Source: Dromiciops gliroides (lineage: Eukaryota > Chordata > Mammalia > Microbiotheria > Microbiotheriidae). Taken from it: a stretch of DNA of 64,000 nt. Positions 37,000-49,001 of this stretch are shown here, piece by piece. The position numbers were made by a program, and so were the translations under genes. The notes below the pieces were generated by a model that was not told the DNA's origin, made no database searches, and was given only the letters and a program-made list of their open reading frames with translations. The stretch's first letter is position 1. Each line of letters starts with the position of its first letter. Location: NCBI RefSeq assembly GCF_019393635.1, contig NC_057864.1, positions 440,322,322-440,386,321 of the forward strand. The letters run 5' to 3'.

Positions 37000-39056
37000 G
37001 TCCAAAATGAATTAAGATCTAGATTTGTGTGATCTAGACACATTTAAGAGACACACACACCCCCATCCCCGGAATACTTTTTTTCCGAGAGCCAACCCTG
37101 AAGGCACAGACCTAAAAGAACCACCGAAGAATATCTCTTCAGATATTCAAGGTTCCACCACAGTGGGCTGGGGTTTTTTTGTTTTGTTTTGTTTGGTTTT
37201 TTTTTTTTTAAGGACATTACAATAAGCTAAAGTATAGCAGAGCCAAATTAATAAGAAAAGCCTTCACAGTCAGGACTTAACTGAATAAGAATCCCTGGGT
37301 TCCCAACAAGTGATAAAAACCCAAAGGGGTCAGAGTCAAATACATTTTTAAAAACCCTGCCGAATTTTATTTGGGGGCAAAGTTCTGACCTGGAGGCCCC
37401 CAAGCAACCAAGTTCAAACCAACCATGCCCCATAGGAGAACATTTTTCTATTTCATTGTATCTAGATGGTGGTGTGTGTGGGGGGGAAATAATGATGCAT
37501 TTGTCTGTCAAGAAGAACTAAACCTCAAGTCTGGAGGGCTTCTAACACACATGGACTAAAACTTAATTGTGAAAGGACTGCCACCTGGAAACCAAAGCTT
37601 AAACCCCTAGGCTTTAGAATGGGAATCGGGATGGGAGCCTATATGAGGGAAGGCAAGGGCTGGCGAGTTCCTAACAAGGAGTAGTGTGAGAGAGCATACT
37701 AACATCCTCTATTCTCTGGAGGTGTGGTTCTTTCCTTGAATGTCACCCAAATGCTATGCAGACAAAGCTTAGCTGGAACACACCTGTTCTACGCTTTGAA
37801 CTGTATCAAAAGTTGTAAAATCCCACTCTATCCTCTCTAACTCAGTCAGATGGTCTGTGGATGAGAGCAGAGCATGATCCACTTACCCGAGCAATGTGGC
37901 TTAAAAATTCTCTGTGTACATACATTCTCTATCTACCTGAGGGCACCACGTGAAGCTGGAGGATGTTTTCCTAAAGTAAGCAAGCCAGCAAGCCTGCCAG
38001 CCAGGAATGGGGTTGCCCTAACTGTGTTCTTAATGGTAAGACAGATCAAGAAGGGGCAGTTTCATTTTCAGCTCCAAACAGTTCTGGTCTGGCTTAAGTC
38101 AGGGCAAATATCATTACCATTTAACCTTTCCTTGAAGTTTCTTCTGCTTGAAGGAAGACACCTTGGGTTTCTCAACTGACAGCACACCAACCTCTGTAAT
38201 TACTCTTGACCTCTAAAAATCCCACTTTTGCAGCTAAGAATCATGAATTGTGATATTTAAGTCATCAGTGAAATTGCACGACACCCACATAGCCCCACTG
38301 TCAAATTTCTTCCCTTTTCATATGAAAATGAGCATGCCTCTACTGGAAGGGCAAGGTTACTATCCCTAAAACCAGTAGTATCGGCATTTACACTTGAAGT
38401 TATCGTGCCAAATTCAGAACCACCTTTTTAAGCCTTGAAATTCCACAGGCAGGCTTTGTGACTGATTTGTTAAACAGGAGGTAAATGTAGAGAGAGCCCT
38501 GAAGATTAGTTATCAGAAAACACACTCGAATTTTACCAGAAGCAGATTTATTCTACTTTACTGAAATCTATCCTTAAGGTTCCTCACAAATTTTCCTTTT
38601 GGTCTTGAAAGTGGCAAAACTGAGGTTGAAACAGAATATATGCATTTTATACCTTAAAAAAAAACAAAGGAAAAAAAAACACTTCAGAAAGTCAATCAGA
38701 GTGACGATAGAAATCCGATTTGAACCATCAGGAAACCAGTAAGTACATGTCCCTCCAGTCTCTGCTATTCATTGTAGGCGAGAGTCTCTGAGTCCAGTAA
38801 ACTCCATAGAGTTGCATGAGTGTCTGTGATATAAGGGATCGAATGGCATTCTTTCTTCCAACTGTAAACCAGCAAGGACATGACTGAAATCAGACCTCAT
38901 TGCAGTTCTGAGGGCAGAAAAGCCAAGTTATTTAGTTTACTCTGTTGCAGCAGTCGGGCAAATAGACTACTACTATGAAGAAGCTCCCACGGCAACACAT
39001 TTGTTTGCCATTGAAAATTACATTCCTGACATCAGAATGCCTTTTCTATTCTTCTC
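37000..39056. other. Repeat-poor stretch with candidate ST7L 3' end
   Basis: No SINE or L1 was recognised over about 2 kb, unlike both flanks. The only supported structure is the minus-strand acceptor, short frame and AATAAA at 38.5-38.9 kb. Confidence 0.4.
38525..38907 (-). other. Candidate ST7L terminal exon
   Basis: On the minus strand a good acceptor (ttggcttttctgccctcag) precedes an exon-like stretch in repeat-free DNA, and an AATAAA (plus-strand TTTATT at 38547-38552) lies about 360 bp on. One frame is open for 45 codons to a TGA at 38769-38771 (TAMRSDFSHVLAGLQLEE and on), but it needs a donor leaving two bases. The last firm ST7L exon ends in phase 0 and would give only NCNEV then stop. 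Either another small exon lies between, this end is non-coding, or the call is wrong. Confidence 0.3.
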
Positions 39057-39395
39057 ATCTAATGCAACAGACATTTATTAAGCACCTACTACGTTCAAAG
39101 CACGGGGAATGAAAAGATAATTTAAAAAACCCTTCCAACAGCCCCTACCCTCAAGAAGCTCACATTTTACTAAGGGGGAAGGGGGGAGGTTTACAATATT
39201 TAAAGAGAGAAACAAATATATACATGAAAATTTAAGAGAGAGGGCTCTAAAGATCAAGAAAGGCTACCTATGGGAAGTGGAATATAAGCTGAGCCTTAAA
39301 GAAGCTAGGGATTCTAACAGACAGATGAAAAAAGGGAGTACATTCTCAGGAGACATTCCGAGCAAAGGCATGGGTACAGCAGGAACGAAGAAAAT
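39057..39395 (+). repeat. Old interspersed repeat (same unnamed family)
   Basis: Phrases: cagacatttattaagcacct, cctaccctcaagaagctcac, aagctgagccttaaagaagc, gcaaaggcatgggtacagca. Confidence 0.6.
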
Positions 39396-39658
39396 AAACA
39401 TTCATGAATCACCTACTATATACCAGACATTGGGCTAATAAGCACTTCACAAATATCTCATTTGATCCTCACAACAACCCTAGGAGGTAGTGCTATTATT
39501 ATTTCCATTCTGTAGTTGAGAAAGCAGAGGCAAACAGAGGTTAAAGGTGTTGTCCAGAGTTACACGGCTAGGAAGTCCCTGGAGGTGGATTTGAACTCAG
39601 ATCTTTCCGATGACAGGCCCAGTGCACTTACCCCACAGTGCCACCTACCTGCCTCTAT
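39396..39658 (-). repeat. MIR-type SINE, reverse
   Basis: Phrases: tgaatcacctactatatacc, tgatcctcacaacaacccta, gattatttccattctg-like text, ggatttgaactcagatcttt, cccacagtgccacctacctg. Confidence 0.75.
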
Positions 39659-39659
39659 A

Positions 39660-40165
39660 GTATATACAGGAGATGGAATGCCAGATTTGGAGAAAGTAAG
39701 GTCAGCTTGGTGTGAAGGGGAGAAACATGAAATATACTAGAAAGGTAATTTGCAGTCAAATTGTGAAGGCCTTTCATTGTCAGACTGAGGGATTTGTGTT
39801 TTATTTATTTATTTATTTTTGGTAGGGCAATGAGGGTTAAGTGACTTGCCCAAGGTCACACAGCTAGTAAGTGTCAAGTGTCTGGGGCTGGATTTGAACT
39901 CAGGTCTTCCTAAATCCAAGGCTGGTGCTTTATCCACTAAGCCACCTAGCTGCCCCCAATTTGTGTTTTTTCTTGATGGCAATAGGGAGCAAGTGAAGGT
40001 TCCTAAACAAGAAAGTAATATGCTCAGATGAGCTTTAGCAACATTTTGGCAGTTGATTGGCAAATGGAGAGATGGAAAGCAAGGAACTCAATTAGAAAGC
40101 TGTCAAAATAGTCCTGGTGAGGAATAATGAGGACCACAACAAAGGCAGTGACTGAGTTTGAAAGA
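39660..40165 (+). repeat. Old interspersed repeat (same unnamed family), split by a SINE
   Basis: Phrases: aaattgtgaaggcctttcat and tgtcagactgagggatttgt, then after the SINE ttgatggcaatagggagcaa and caaaatagtcctggtgagga. Confidence 0.6.
39800..39957 (-). mobile_element. Poly(A) CORE-SINE, reverse, nested
   Basis: The tail is a TTTA repeat. The text atttgtgtttt lies on both sides, as a target duplication. Confidence 0.92.
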
Positions 40166-42651
40166 AGGGGGATGATGGGAGATGTCCATTCTCTCCTTCC
40201 TTACAACTAACTTGTCTCCAGATTGACCTCCCTCCAGCAAGACTTCCCTAATTAAGCCTTTATTTTTCATCCTTCCAACATTTCAACATTTGAAAGGCTA
40301 TGGACCTTCAAAAATCAACAGTCATTCCATGGTCAAGGATGTCTCAGTACGGCTACAAAGATCAAAGGCTCCTACTTTTAGTTTTATTTTTGTAAGCAAC
40401 TCAAGAAACACATTCTGAAGCTATAAGTTGTTCTATTCAACAAAACATCCACTTAATGTCACTAGGCATAGAGTGCTGGAAGTGGAGGAGACAGAGATGA
40501 AGAGGACACTGTTCCTGTCCTCAGGGAGCTTCTAATTACAGGTATACAAACAATTGTAATACAATGTAGAATGAGTTAGATGCCATAAAGGAGAAATGAC
40601 CAAGGTGCTACGAGAGTACAGAGACATGATGCACTTATGGTAGGATCAGGAAACACTTCACAGGAGAGGTGACATTTAAGCTGAGCCTTAAAGGATGGGA
40701 AGAATTTCAAGAGAAGTTGCGGGATGGGGGTGGAATTGAGGAAAAGGGCGTTCTAGGCAGAGAGGGTAAGAAAAAGCAGAGGAGACAGACACAAGGACCA
40801 ATTTCTCTGAGAAATGAATAGTTCAGTTTGCCTGGAGTATGAAGAGACAAGGCTGCAAAGTTAGGTTGGAAAATGATTATGATGGAAGATTTTGAATTCC
40901 AAGCTACATTGGTGTCATTAATCTATAAACATTAGGAAGCAACTTAAGTGTTATTATAAGCAAAGAAATTATTACATCTGTGCTGTAGGAAGATTATTCT
41001 GGTAATACAACGTGAAAGAAGTTCTGGAGGAGACAGTCTGTAAATAGGCAGATTAGTTACACAATGTATCACTAAATCATCCAAGTTTTTATTGAGCACC
41101 TATATGGGTGTTCCCTATACTAATGAAATGAGAGGTCTGATCTCTATCCATACACCTATGCCTAGCACTGTGCATTGTGCATGGTTCACAATGTCAGATC
41201 TCTCAGAAAGTCTAAGAAGTTTGAAGACTGAGAAAAAGGCAGTGGATTTAACAATAAGGAGATGATTGGGGCCTCGGTGAAAGCAGTTTGGGTCAAGCAG
41301 AGGGGAAGAAAGCCAGATTTCTCTTTTTTTCCTTTCTTTTTTTTCTTTAACATTTTTGTTTAAAGTTTTGAGTTTCAAATTCTATCCCTCCCTCTTTTCC
41401 TCTCCCCCTCCCTGAGGCAGTAAACAATCAGATATAGGTTATACATGTACAATTATGTAAAACATTTCCATATTTGTCATTTTGTATAAGAAGACTCAAA
41501 AAAATTTAAAAATAAAGTGAAAAGCAGCATACTTCAGTCTGTGTTCAATCAATATCAGTTTTCTCTGGAGGCAGATAGTATGCTTCATCATCAGTCCTTT
41601 GGGATTGTCTTGGATCACTGTATTGCTGAGAACAGCTAAGTCATTCACAGTTCTTTATCAAACAATATTGCTGTTATTGTGCACAATGTTCTCCTGGTTC
41701 TATTCACTATACATCATGATGTTCATGTTTTTCCAGGTTTTTCGGACATCATCCTGCTTGTCATTTCTTACAGCATAATATTCCATTACAATAATATGCC
41801 ACAGCTTGTTTAGGCATTCCCTAATTGATGGACATCCCTTTGATTTCCAATTCTTAGCCACCACAAAAAAGAGCTGCTTTAAATATTTTTGTACAAATAA
41901 ATCATTTAATCTTTTTTGGAATGTCTTTGGGATATAAACCTAGCAGTGTTATTGCTGTATCAAAGAGTATACCCAGTTTTAAAGCCCTTTGGGCATCATT
42001 CCAAATTGCCCTCCAGAATGGTTGAATCAGTTCATAATTCCAACAGTGGATTAGCATCCCAGTTTTCCCATATCCCATTCAACATCCAACATTTTCCTTT
42101 TTTGTCATATTAGCCACTCTGATAGGTTTGAGGTGATACCTCAGAGCTGTTTTAACTTACATCTCTCTGATCAATAGTAATTTAGAGCATTTTTCCATAT
42201 GACTATAGATAGCTTTGATTTCTTTGTCTGAAAACTGTCTGTTCACATTCTTTGACCATTTCTCAATTGGGGAATGACTTATATTCTTATAAATTTGATT
42301 GTTATCTCTATATATAATTTGAGAAATGAGGCATTTACCCGAGATACTTGTTGCAAAAATTCTTTGTTTTCTGCTTTCCTTTATAATCTTGGTTACATTG
42401 GTTTTGTTTGTGCAAAAGCTTTCTAATTTTATATGATCATAATTATCTATTTTATATTTTATAATGCTCTTTATATTTTCTTTGATCTTAAGTTCTTCCC
42501 TTATCCATAGATCTGACAGATAAACTATTCCTTGCTCTCCTAATTTGCTTATGGTATCACCCTTTATGTGTAAATCATGTACACATTTTGACTTTATCTT
42601 GGTGTGCAGTATGAGATGTTGGTCTATACCTAGTTTCCACCATACTGTTTT

Positions 42652-42885
42652 TCAGTTTTTCCAGCAGTTTTTGTCAAATAATGAGTTTTTCTTCCAAAAG
42701 CTTGGATCTTTGGGTTTATCATATACTAGATTACTATGGTCATTTACTATAATATAATTTGTACCTAATCTATTCCACTGATCCACCACCCTATTTCTTA
42801 GCCAGTACCGGATTGTTTTGATAATTATTACTTTACAATACAGTTTGAGATCTGGCATGTTTAGATCACCTTTCATATTTTCCAT
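42652..42885 (-). pseudogene. L1 ORF2 C-terminal remnant
   Basis: A 77-residue open stretch with NMPDLKLYCKVIIIKTIRYW then LRNRVVDQWNRLG, a conserved L1 ORF2 segment downstream of the reverse transcriptase. Confidence 0.88.
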
Positions 42886-43390
42886 TGATTTTCTTGATAT
42901 CCTTGGGCTTTTGTTCTTTCAGAAGAATTTTATTATTTTTTCTAGATTTATAATTTTTTGATAGTTTAATTGCATGGCACTAAATAGATTAATTTAATTT
43001 AGGTAGGGTTGTCATTTTTATTATATTGGCTTGGCCTATCCATGAGTAATTAATATTTTCCCAACGATTTAGGTGTGATTTTATTTGAAAAATGTTTTAA
43101 AGTTGTGTTCATATACTCTGTGGGTTTGTCTTAGAAGGTAGACTCCCAAGTATTATACATTGTATACAATTATTTTAAAAGGAATTTCTCTTTCTCTTTG
43201 TTGCTACTGGACTTTGTTGGTAATATATAAAAATTCTGATGATTTATGTGGGTTTATTTTTTATTCTGCCATTTTGCTAAAGTTGTTGATAATTTCAAGT
43301 AGATTTTAGTTAATTCTCTAGGATTTTCTAAGCATAACATATTATCTGCAAAGAATGATAGTTTTTTCCCCATTGTCTATTCTAATTACT

Positions 43391-43699
43391 TTAATTTATT
43401 TTTCTTCTTAATGCTATAGCTAATATTTCTACTACAATATTAAATAATAGAGGTGATAATGTGCATCCTTGATTCACCCCTGATTGTAATGGGAAGGCTT
43501 CTAGGTTATCCCCATTACATATAATGCTTGCTAATGGTTTTAGATAAATAGCACTTATCATTTTAAGGTAAGCTCCATTTATTCCTATGCTCTCTAGTGT
43601 TTTTAATAGGAATGAGTGCTGTATTTTGTCAAAGGCTTTTTCTGCATCTATTGAGATAATCATATGATTTCTGTTGGTTTTTACTATTGATATAGTCAA
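43391..43699 (-). pseudogene. L1 ORF2 reverse transcriptase remnant
   Basis: A 102-residue open stretch carries reverse transcriptase blocks: [19 protein letters not shown], containing the first catalytic Asp region, and [19 protein letters not shown]. The later YXDD block is not in this stretch. It is part of the truncated L1. Confidence 0.93.
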
Positions 43700-44863
43700 T
43701 TATGCTGATAGTTTTTCTAATATTGAAAAAGTCACAAATTCCTGATATAAATTCCACCTGGTCATAGTGTATGATGCTTGTGATATATTTTTGTAATCTC
43801 TTTGCTAGTATTTTATTTAAAATGTTTTTGCATCAATATTCATTAGGGAAATTGCTCTATACTTTTCTTTCTCTGTTGTGGCTCTTCCTGGTTTTGGTAT
43901 CAACACCATATTTGTCTCATAAAAAGAATTTGGTAGGAATCCTTCGCCTATTTTTCCAAATACTTTATATAGTACTGGGATTAATTGTTCTTTAAATGCT
44001 TGGTAGAATTCACTTGTGAATCTGTCTGGTACTGGGGATTTTTTCTTAGGAAGTTCATTGATGACTTGTTCAATTTCTTTTTCTAAGACTGAGTTACTTA
44101 AGTATTTTATTTCTTCTGTTAACCTGGGTAATTTATATTTTCATGAATAATTTTCCATTTTATTTAGATTGTCAAATTTATTGGCATAAAATTGGGCAAA
44201 ATCGCTCCTAACAATTGTCTTAATTTCCTTTTCATTGGTGGTGAGTCCACCTTTTTCATTTTTGATACTAGTAATTTGGTTTTCTTTTTTCCTTTTTTAA
44301 ATTGAATTAACCAATGGTTTATCTATTTTATTGTGTGTTTTTTTTCATAAAACCATCTCCTAGTGTTATTTATTAATTCAGTGGTTTTCTTACTTTCAAT
44401 TTTATTAGTCTCTCCTTTGATTTTCAGGATTTCCAATTTGGCATTTAATTGGGGGTTTTTAATTTGTTCATTTTCTAGGTTTTTTTTAGTTGCATGCCCA
44501 ATTCACTGATCTGCTTTTCCTTTATTTTATTGACATAAGCAATTAGAGATATAAATTTCCTCCTATGTACCACTTTGACTGTATCCCATAAATGTTATGT
44601 GCTGTCTCATTGTTGTCATTCTCTTTAATGAAATCATCTATTGTTTCTGTTATTTATTTGACCATTTGTTTTTTTTAGGATTAGATTATTTAATTTACAA
44701 TTAATTTTAATCTCTCTTCCCATTGTCCATTATTGAATGTCATCTTTGTTGCATTATGATCTGAAAAGGATGTGTTTACTATCTCTGCTCTTTTGCATTT
44801 GGCTGTAAGGTTTTCATGTGCTAATATATGGCCAATTTTCGTGTAGGTGTCATGTACTGCTGT

Positions 44864-44910
44864 GAAAAAGGTATATTCCTAAAAAAAAAAAAAAGAAAAA
44901 GGTATATTCC
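44864..44910. repeat. Oligo(A) between 16-bp direct repeats inside L1
   Basis: The sequence gaaaaaggtatattcc occurs at 44864-44879 and 44895-44910, separated by T and 14 A. It resembles a target duplication around a bare A tail. Confidence 0.85.
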
Positions 44911-45464
44911 TTTTTATTCCCATTGAGTTTTCTCCAGAGATCTATCATATCTAACTTTTCCAGAATTTTATTCACTTCCTTAACTTTTTTTCTTATTTAT
45001 TTTTTGGTTAAATTTATCTAATTCTGAGAGGGGAAGGTTAAGGTTCCCCACCACTATAGTTTTATTATCTATTTCCTCCTGTAACTCATTCAACTTCTGA
45101 AAGCCAGATTTCGATGACAGAAATAGTAAATAGAAGATGAGAAATTGGAGGTAATAAGCATAGACAGCTTTTCCTAGAATTTTGGCTGTGGAAGGAAGAT
45201 GAGATTTACGACTATAGTTTGAATGGATGGTAGGATCACGTGAAGGTAAAAAGTGACAGATATTTGGGCATATTTGCAGACAGCAAGGAAAGAATAAGTG
45301 GATATAAGGAACACTTGAAGATTATAGAAAGACAGGAAATGATGGAAAAGGCAAAAAATGCTATAGGTGAAAGAAGTGGGATGGGATCAAAAGCCCAACA
45401 GAAAGATTGGTATTGGCAAGAATTCATCCTCTGAGAGTGGAACAAAGAAGGATGGGATGGGAGA

Positions 45465-45645
45465 TGATGCTGAGGCAATGTGTGGAGTGGAAAGAACCAT
45501 GGCTCTGATTCTATCTCTGACATCAAATGTGTATGATCTTGGACAAGTCTTTTAACACCTGTGGGCCTCAGTTTCCTCAGATATAAAATGAGGGGGTAGA
45601 AACTGATAGTGTCTGGGGTCCCTTCCAGGCCAGGCTCTGATCCTG
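45465..45645 (+). repeat. MIR-type SINE, forward
   Basis: Phrases: gtggagtggaaagaaccatg, tcttggacaagtcttttaac, ggcctcagtttcctcagata. Confidence 0.7.
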
Positions 45646-45777
45646 TGAATTTTTTCAGTGGAACATGAGGTAAAGTCCTCTGTTGAGAGAGAGGTAGTGA
45701 TACAGACAGCTTGAGAAGAGAGGTCTTGAGGAGCTAGCCATGATAGAGAGTGCAAAAGTGGATAATAAAGAAGAAAG

Positions 45778-45947
45778 GGGCAGCTAGGTGGCGCAGTGGA
45801 TAGAACACTGGCCCTGGATTCAGGAGGACCTGGGTTCAAATCCAGCCTCAGACACTTGACACTTACTAGCTGTGTGACCCTGGACAAGTCACTTAACCCT
45901 CATTGCCCTGCAACCCCCCCAAAAAAAACCAAAACAAAACAAAAAAA
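45778..45947 (+). mobile_element. Poly(A) CORE-SINE
   Basis: Full copy with a C run, then an A-rich tail (aaaaccaaaacaaaacaaaa). Confidence 0.92.
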
Positions 45948-45977
45948 GAATGAAGAAAATGGAAAATTATTCATAAA

Positions 45978-46955
45978 AATATCAAAGAATATTGCTGTCT
46001 CTGTGCACAATGTTCTCTTGGTTCTGCTCACTTCACTATACATCAGTTCATACAAGTCTTTCCAGGCCTTTCTGAAATCATATTGCTTGTCATTTCTTAT
46101 AGCACAATACTATTACATCACCATCATATATCACAGCTTGTTCAGTCATTCCCCAATTGATGGGCATTCCTTTGATTTCCAATTCTTAGCTACCACAAAA
46201 AGAGCTGCTATAAATATTTTTGTACAAATAGGTGTTTTTTTCCCTTTTTGGGAATGTCTTTGATATAAACCTAGCAGTGCTATTGCTGGATCAAAGGGTA
46301 TGCACAGTTCTATAGTTCTTTCGGCATAGTTCCAAATTGCTCTTCAGAATGGCTGGATCTTTTCACAACTCTACCAACAGTGGATGAGTGTCCCAGCTTT
46401 CCCACATCCCCTACAACATCCAATACTTTCCTTTTTTGTTATATTTGCCACTCTGATAGGTATGAGGTGATTTCTCATAGTTGTTTTAATTTGCATTTCT
46501 CCGATCAATAGTGATCTAGAACATTTTTTCATATGATTAGATAGCTTTGATTTCTTTGTCTGAAAACTGAGCAGATTTCAGAAAAACCTGGAAGGACTTA
46601 CATGAACTGATGCTGAGTGAAGTGAGCAGAACCAGGAGAACATTGTACACAATAACAACACTGTGCAATGATCAACTATGATGGACTTAGTTCTTCTCAG
46701 CGATGCAATGATCCAAGACAATTCCAAAAGACTCATGATGGAAAATGTTCTCTACATCCAGGAAAAGAATTATGGAGTCTAAATGCAGATCAGAGCATAT
46801 TATTTTCACTTTTTTGGTTGGCTTTTTGTTTTTCATGGTTTTCCCCCTTTGTTCTGATTCTTCTTTCACAACATGACTAATGTGGAAATGTTTAACATGA
46901 CTCTACTGTATAACCTAAAAAAACCAAACCAAAATAAAAAAGGCTGTTATACTGG
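45978..46955 (+). mobile_element. L1 3' end with inverted 5' part (twin-priming type)
   Basis: 45978-46568 is L1 in minus orientation (gcctttctgaaatcatattg, gatgggcattcctttgattt). At 46569 it switches to plus orientation (gatttcagaaaaacctggaa to the A-rich end caaaccaaaataaaaaa). The two arms share about 90 bp of L1 sequence. Confidence 0.85.
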
Positions 46956-47061
46956 AATCAATAAAGATGAATTGAGATGAAACAAGACCCATGGATCAGC
47001 ATAGAGGGTCTACCTAAGGTCAGTCAGCAAAATTTTGCAATGGAAAAAGTCAGCAAGGTTA

Positions 47062-47330
47062 CATGATTTTCTTTGTTTTAAAAAAATATTTTATTGATGT
47101 TATTTTCTCCTTTTATATCCCTGTCCTTTCCCAGTGATTACCACCAGCACTACCCCCACCCCCATCCCAGCCTTTATCCCTCATCCTGGCCATATATCTC
47201 TCTTTTGTAATAAATAAGTACAGGAAGACAAACACATTGTTTGGTCTGAAAATTACATTATTTTCTCCAGCAATATTCAGCATCCTGAACTGACGGCAAA
47301 GAAATCCAATCAGATATTGGAAAAAGGATG
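47062..47330 (-). mobile_element. L1-type 3' UTR fragment, reverse
   Basis: It begins aaaaaaatattttattgatg and runs through a C-rich stretch; a similar start occurs at 57.46 kb. The family assignment is by likeness only. Confidence 0.5.
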
Positions 47331-47357
47331 GCAGTAGAAGGTCCCTGAGGGTGCTAT

Positions 47358-47632
47358 GTTGTTGCTGTTGTTGTTGTTGTTGTTGTTCAGGTGTCTCAGT
47401 CATATCTGACTCTTTGTGACCCCATTTGGGGTTTTCTTGGCAGAGATACTCGAATGGTTTGCCATTTCCTTCTCCAGCGCATTTTACAGATGAGGAAACT
47501 GAGGCAAACAGGGCTAAGTGCCTTGCCTAGGGTCACACTGCTGAAGGTCAACAAACATCTGTCTGAGGCAGCATTTGAACTCAGGTCTTCCTGACCCCAA
47601 GCCTAGCCCTTTATTCACCTAGCTGTCACTGG
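47358..47632 (-). mobile_element. MAR1-like SINE, exact 9-bp TSD and (GTT)n tail
   Basis: The repeat gggtgctat lies at 47349-47357 and 47633-47641. The element starts with gttgttg units, then an RTE-like end (cagtcatatctgactctttg), a CORE/MIR-like centre and a tRNA-like head. The triplet tail rather than poly(A) fits RTE-driven mobilisation. Confidence 0.93.
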
Positions 47633-47654
47633 GGGTGCTATATAAGGTGGTATA

Positions 47655-47840
47655 CAGTGGAAAAAGCACTTGATGTGGGGTCATAGAACCTGGATGCAAC
47701 TCAGTTCTTCTGACCTTAGGCAAGTCTCTTCACCTCTCCAGGATCCAGTTTCCTGATGAAGGGATTAGTGGGATCCCAATCTATAAAACTGGGATGGATG
47801 ACTGCTAACATCCATTACCACTCTAAATCCTATGACTATG
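47655..47840 (+). repeat. MIR-type SINE, forward
   Basis: Phrases: gtggaaaaagcacttgatgt, ccttaggcaagtctcttcac, ccagtttcctgatgaaggga. Confidence 0.65.
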
Positions 47841-48088
47841 AATTCTAGGGTACTAGTAAGAATATAACTGAAATAATTCATCAAGCTGGATAGAGAGGAA
47901 TTAGAAACCATGAGAAGTTGATGGACTGGGAAAATGGGATAAAGAATAGGTTCAATAAGAATAAGGTTGTGAAGAAGCAGAAGTGTATGAGGACACAGGT
48001 CAGGGGAATTTCTAAATTTAAATGTTGGAGGCGAAGCATTTTCATGTGATGATAAGGTCTAAGGTGTGGCAGTGCTTGTGGGTAAAGG

Positions 48089-48260
48089 CAAAGCTTCTCA
48101 AACTGTGGGTCTAGACCCCATATGGGGTTGCATAATAATGTGGGGGTTACAAAAAATTTGACAACAGTAAAAGCTTACATATACCTATTTTATATACCGA
48201 TATACCTGGGGTCACATAAAAATTTCTGCAACTAAGTGGGATAATGCAGTCTAAATAACA
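48089..48260 (+). mobile_element. hAT-like non-autonomous transposon
   Basis: The left end caaagcttctcaaactgtgg matches the 18.46-kb copy; ggggttgcataataatgtgg and cacataaaaatttctgcaac follow. The right end is lost. Confidence 0.75.
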
Positions 48261-48307
48261 TGACTAAAAATCATAACTGATAAACAAAAGTATATATAGT
48301 ATAGTTT

Positions 48308-48353
48308 CACACACACATATGTATATATATATATATATATACATATATACACA
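48308..48353. repeat. (CA)/(TA)n microsatellite
   Basis: Short CA, then TA repeats, directly beside the next SINE's tail. Confidence 0.9.
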
Positions 48354-48500
48354 TTTTTTTTATTTTGCAGGCAAGGGGGGTTAAGTGACTTGCCCAGGGT
48401 CACACAGCTAGTAAGTGTCAAGTGTCTGAGGCCAGATTTGAACTCAGGTACTCCTGAATTCAGGGCCGGTGCTTTAACCAGTGCGCCATCTAGCTGCCCC
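48354..48500 (-). mobile_element. Poly(A) CORE-SINE, reverse
   Basis: Text runs from tttttttattttgcaggc to ccatctagctgcccc. Confidence 0.92.
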
Positions 48501-48824
48501 TTACATATATTTATAAATCTGTTCAAATGGTGGCCTCTATTTGGGGGATGGGAGGGTGGGAGACAGTTTTGAAGTTAAAATGTTACAAAAAAATAAATAA
48601 AATTCAATTAAAAAAAAGAATCATAGACTGTGTGCCCCTGGGTGTGCCTACTTATGTTTCTGGGTTCCAACTTCCCAACAGTAAAATAAGCATACCTTCC
48701 CTCCCCAGATTGTGGTGAAGAGATGAGAGACTCTCTGTAAAAACATATCAGGAATAAGGATATGAACTGAATTCAAATGGCTACTTATTGGGGATTTTAA
48801 TGTTAATTATCCTTATGGACTTAG

Positions 48825-49001
48825 TTGTTTTGTTTGTTTGTTTTTTTGTTTTTTGGGGGGGGGTTTGCGGGGCAATGGGGGTTAAATGACTTGCCCAGGG
48901 TCACACAGCTAGTAAGTGTCAAGTGTCTGAGGCCGGATTTGAACTCAGGCTCTCCTGAATCCAGGGCCAGTGCTTTATCCACTGCGCCACCTAGCTGCCC
49001 C
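48825..49001 (-). mobile_element. Poly(A) CORE-SINE, reverse
   Basis: The tail is gtttgtttgtttttttgttt, then a G run. The short repeat cttagtt lies on both sides. Confidence 0.92.

Larger units (their letters stand above)
41321..45098 (-). mobile_element. 5'-truncated L1, exact 13-bp TSD
   Basis: The repeat gaaagccagattt lies at 41308-41320 and 45099-45111 and brackets 3778 bp. On the minus strand it runs from within ORF2 (45.1 kb) through reverse transcriptase (43.4-43.7 kb) and the 3' UTR to an A/G-rich tail at about 41.32 kb. ORF1, the 5' UTR and the endonuclease region are absent by truncation. Frequent stops show it is old and dead. Confidence 0.95.
40435..45180 (+). repeat. Old interspersed repeat (same unnamed family), split by L1
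   Basis: Left part 40435-41320: gagtgctggaagtggaggag, aagctgagccttaaaggatg, tttgcctggagtatgaagag. The right part from 45112 continues with aaattggaggtaataagcat. A 3.8-kb L1 lies between. Confidence 0.6.
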
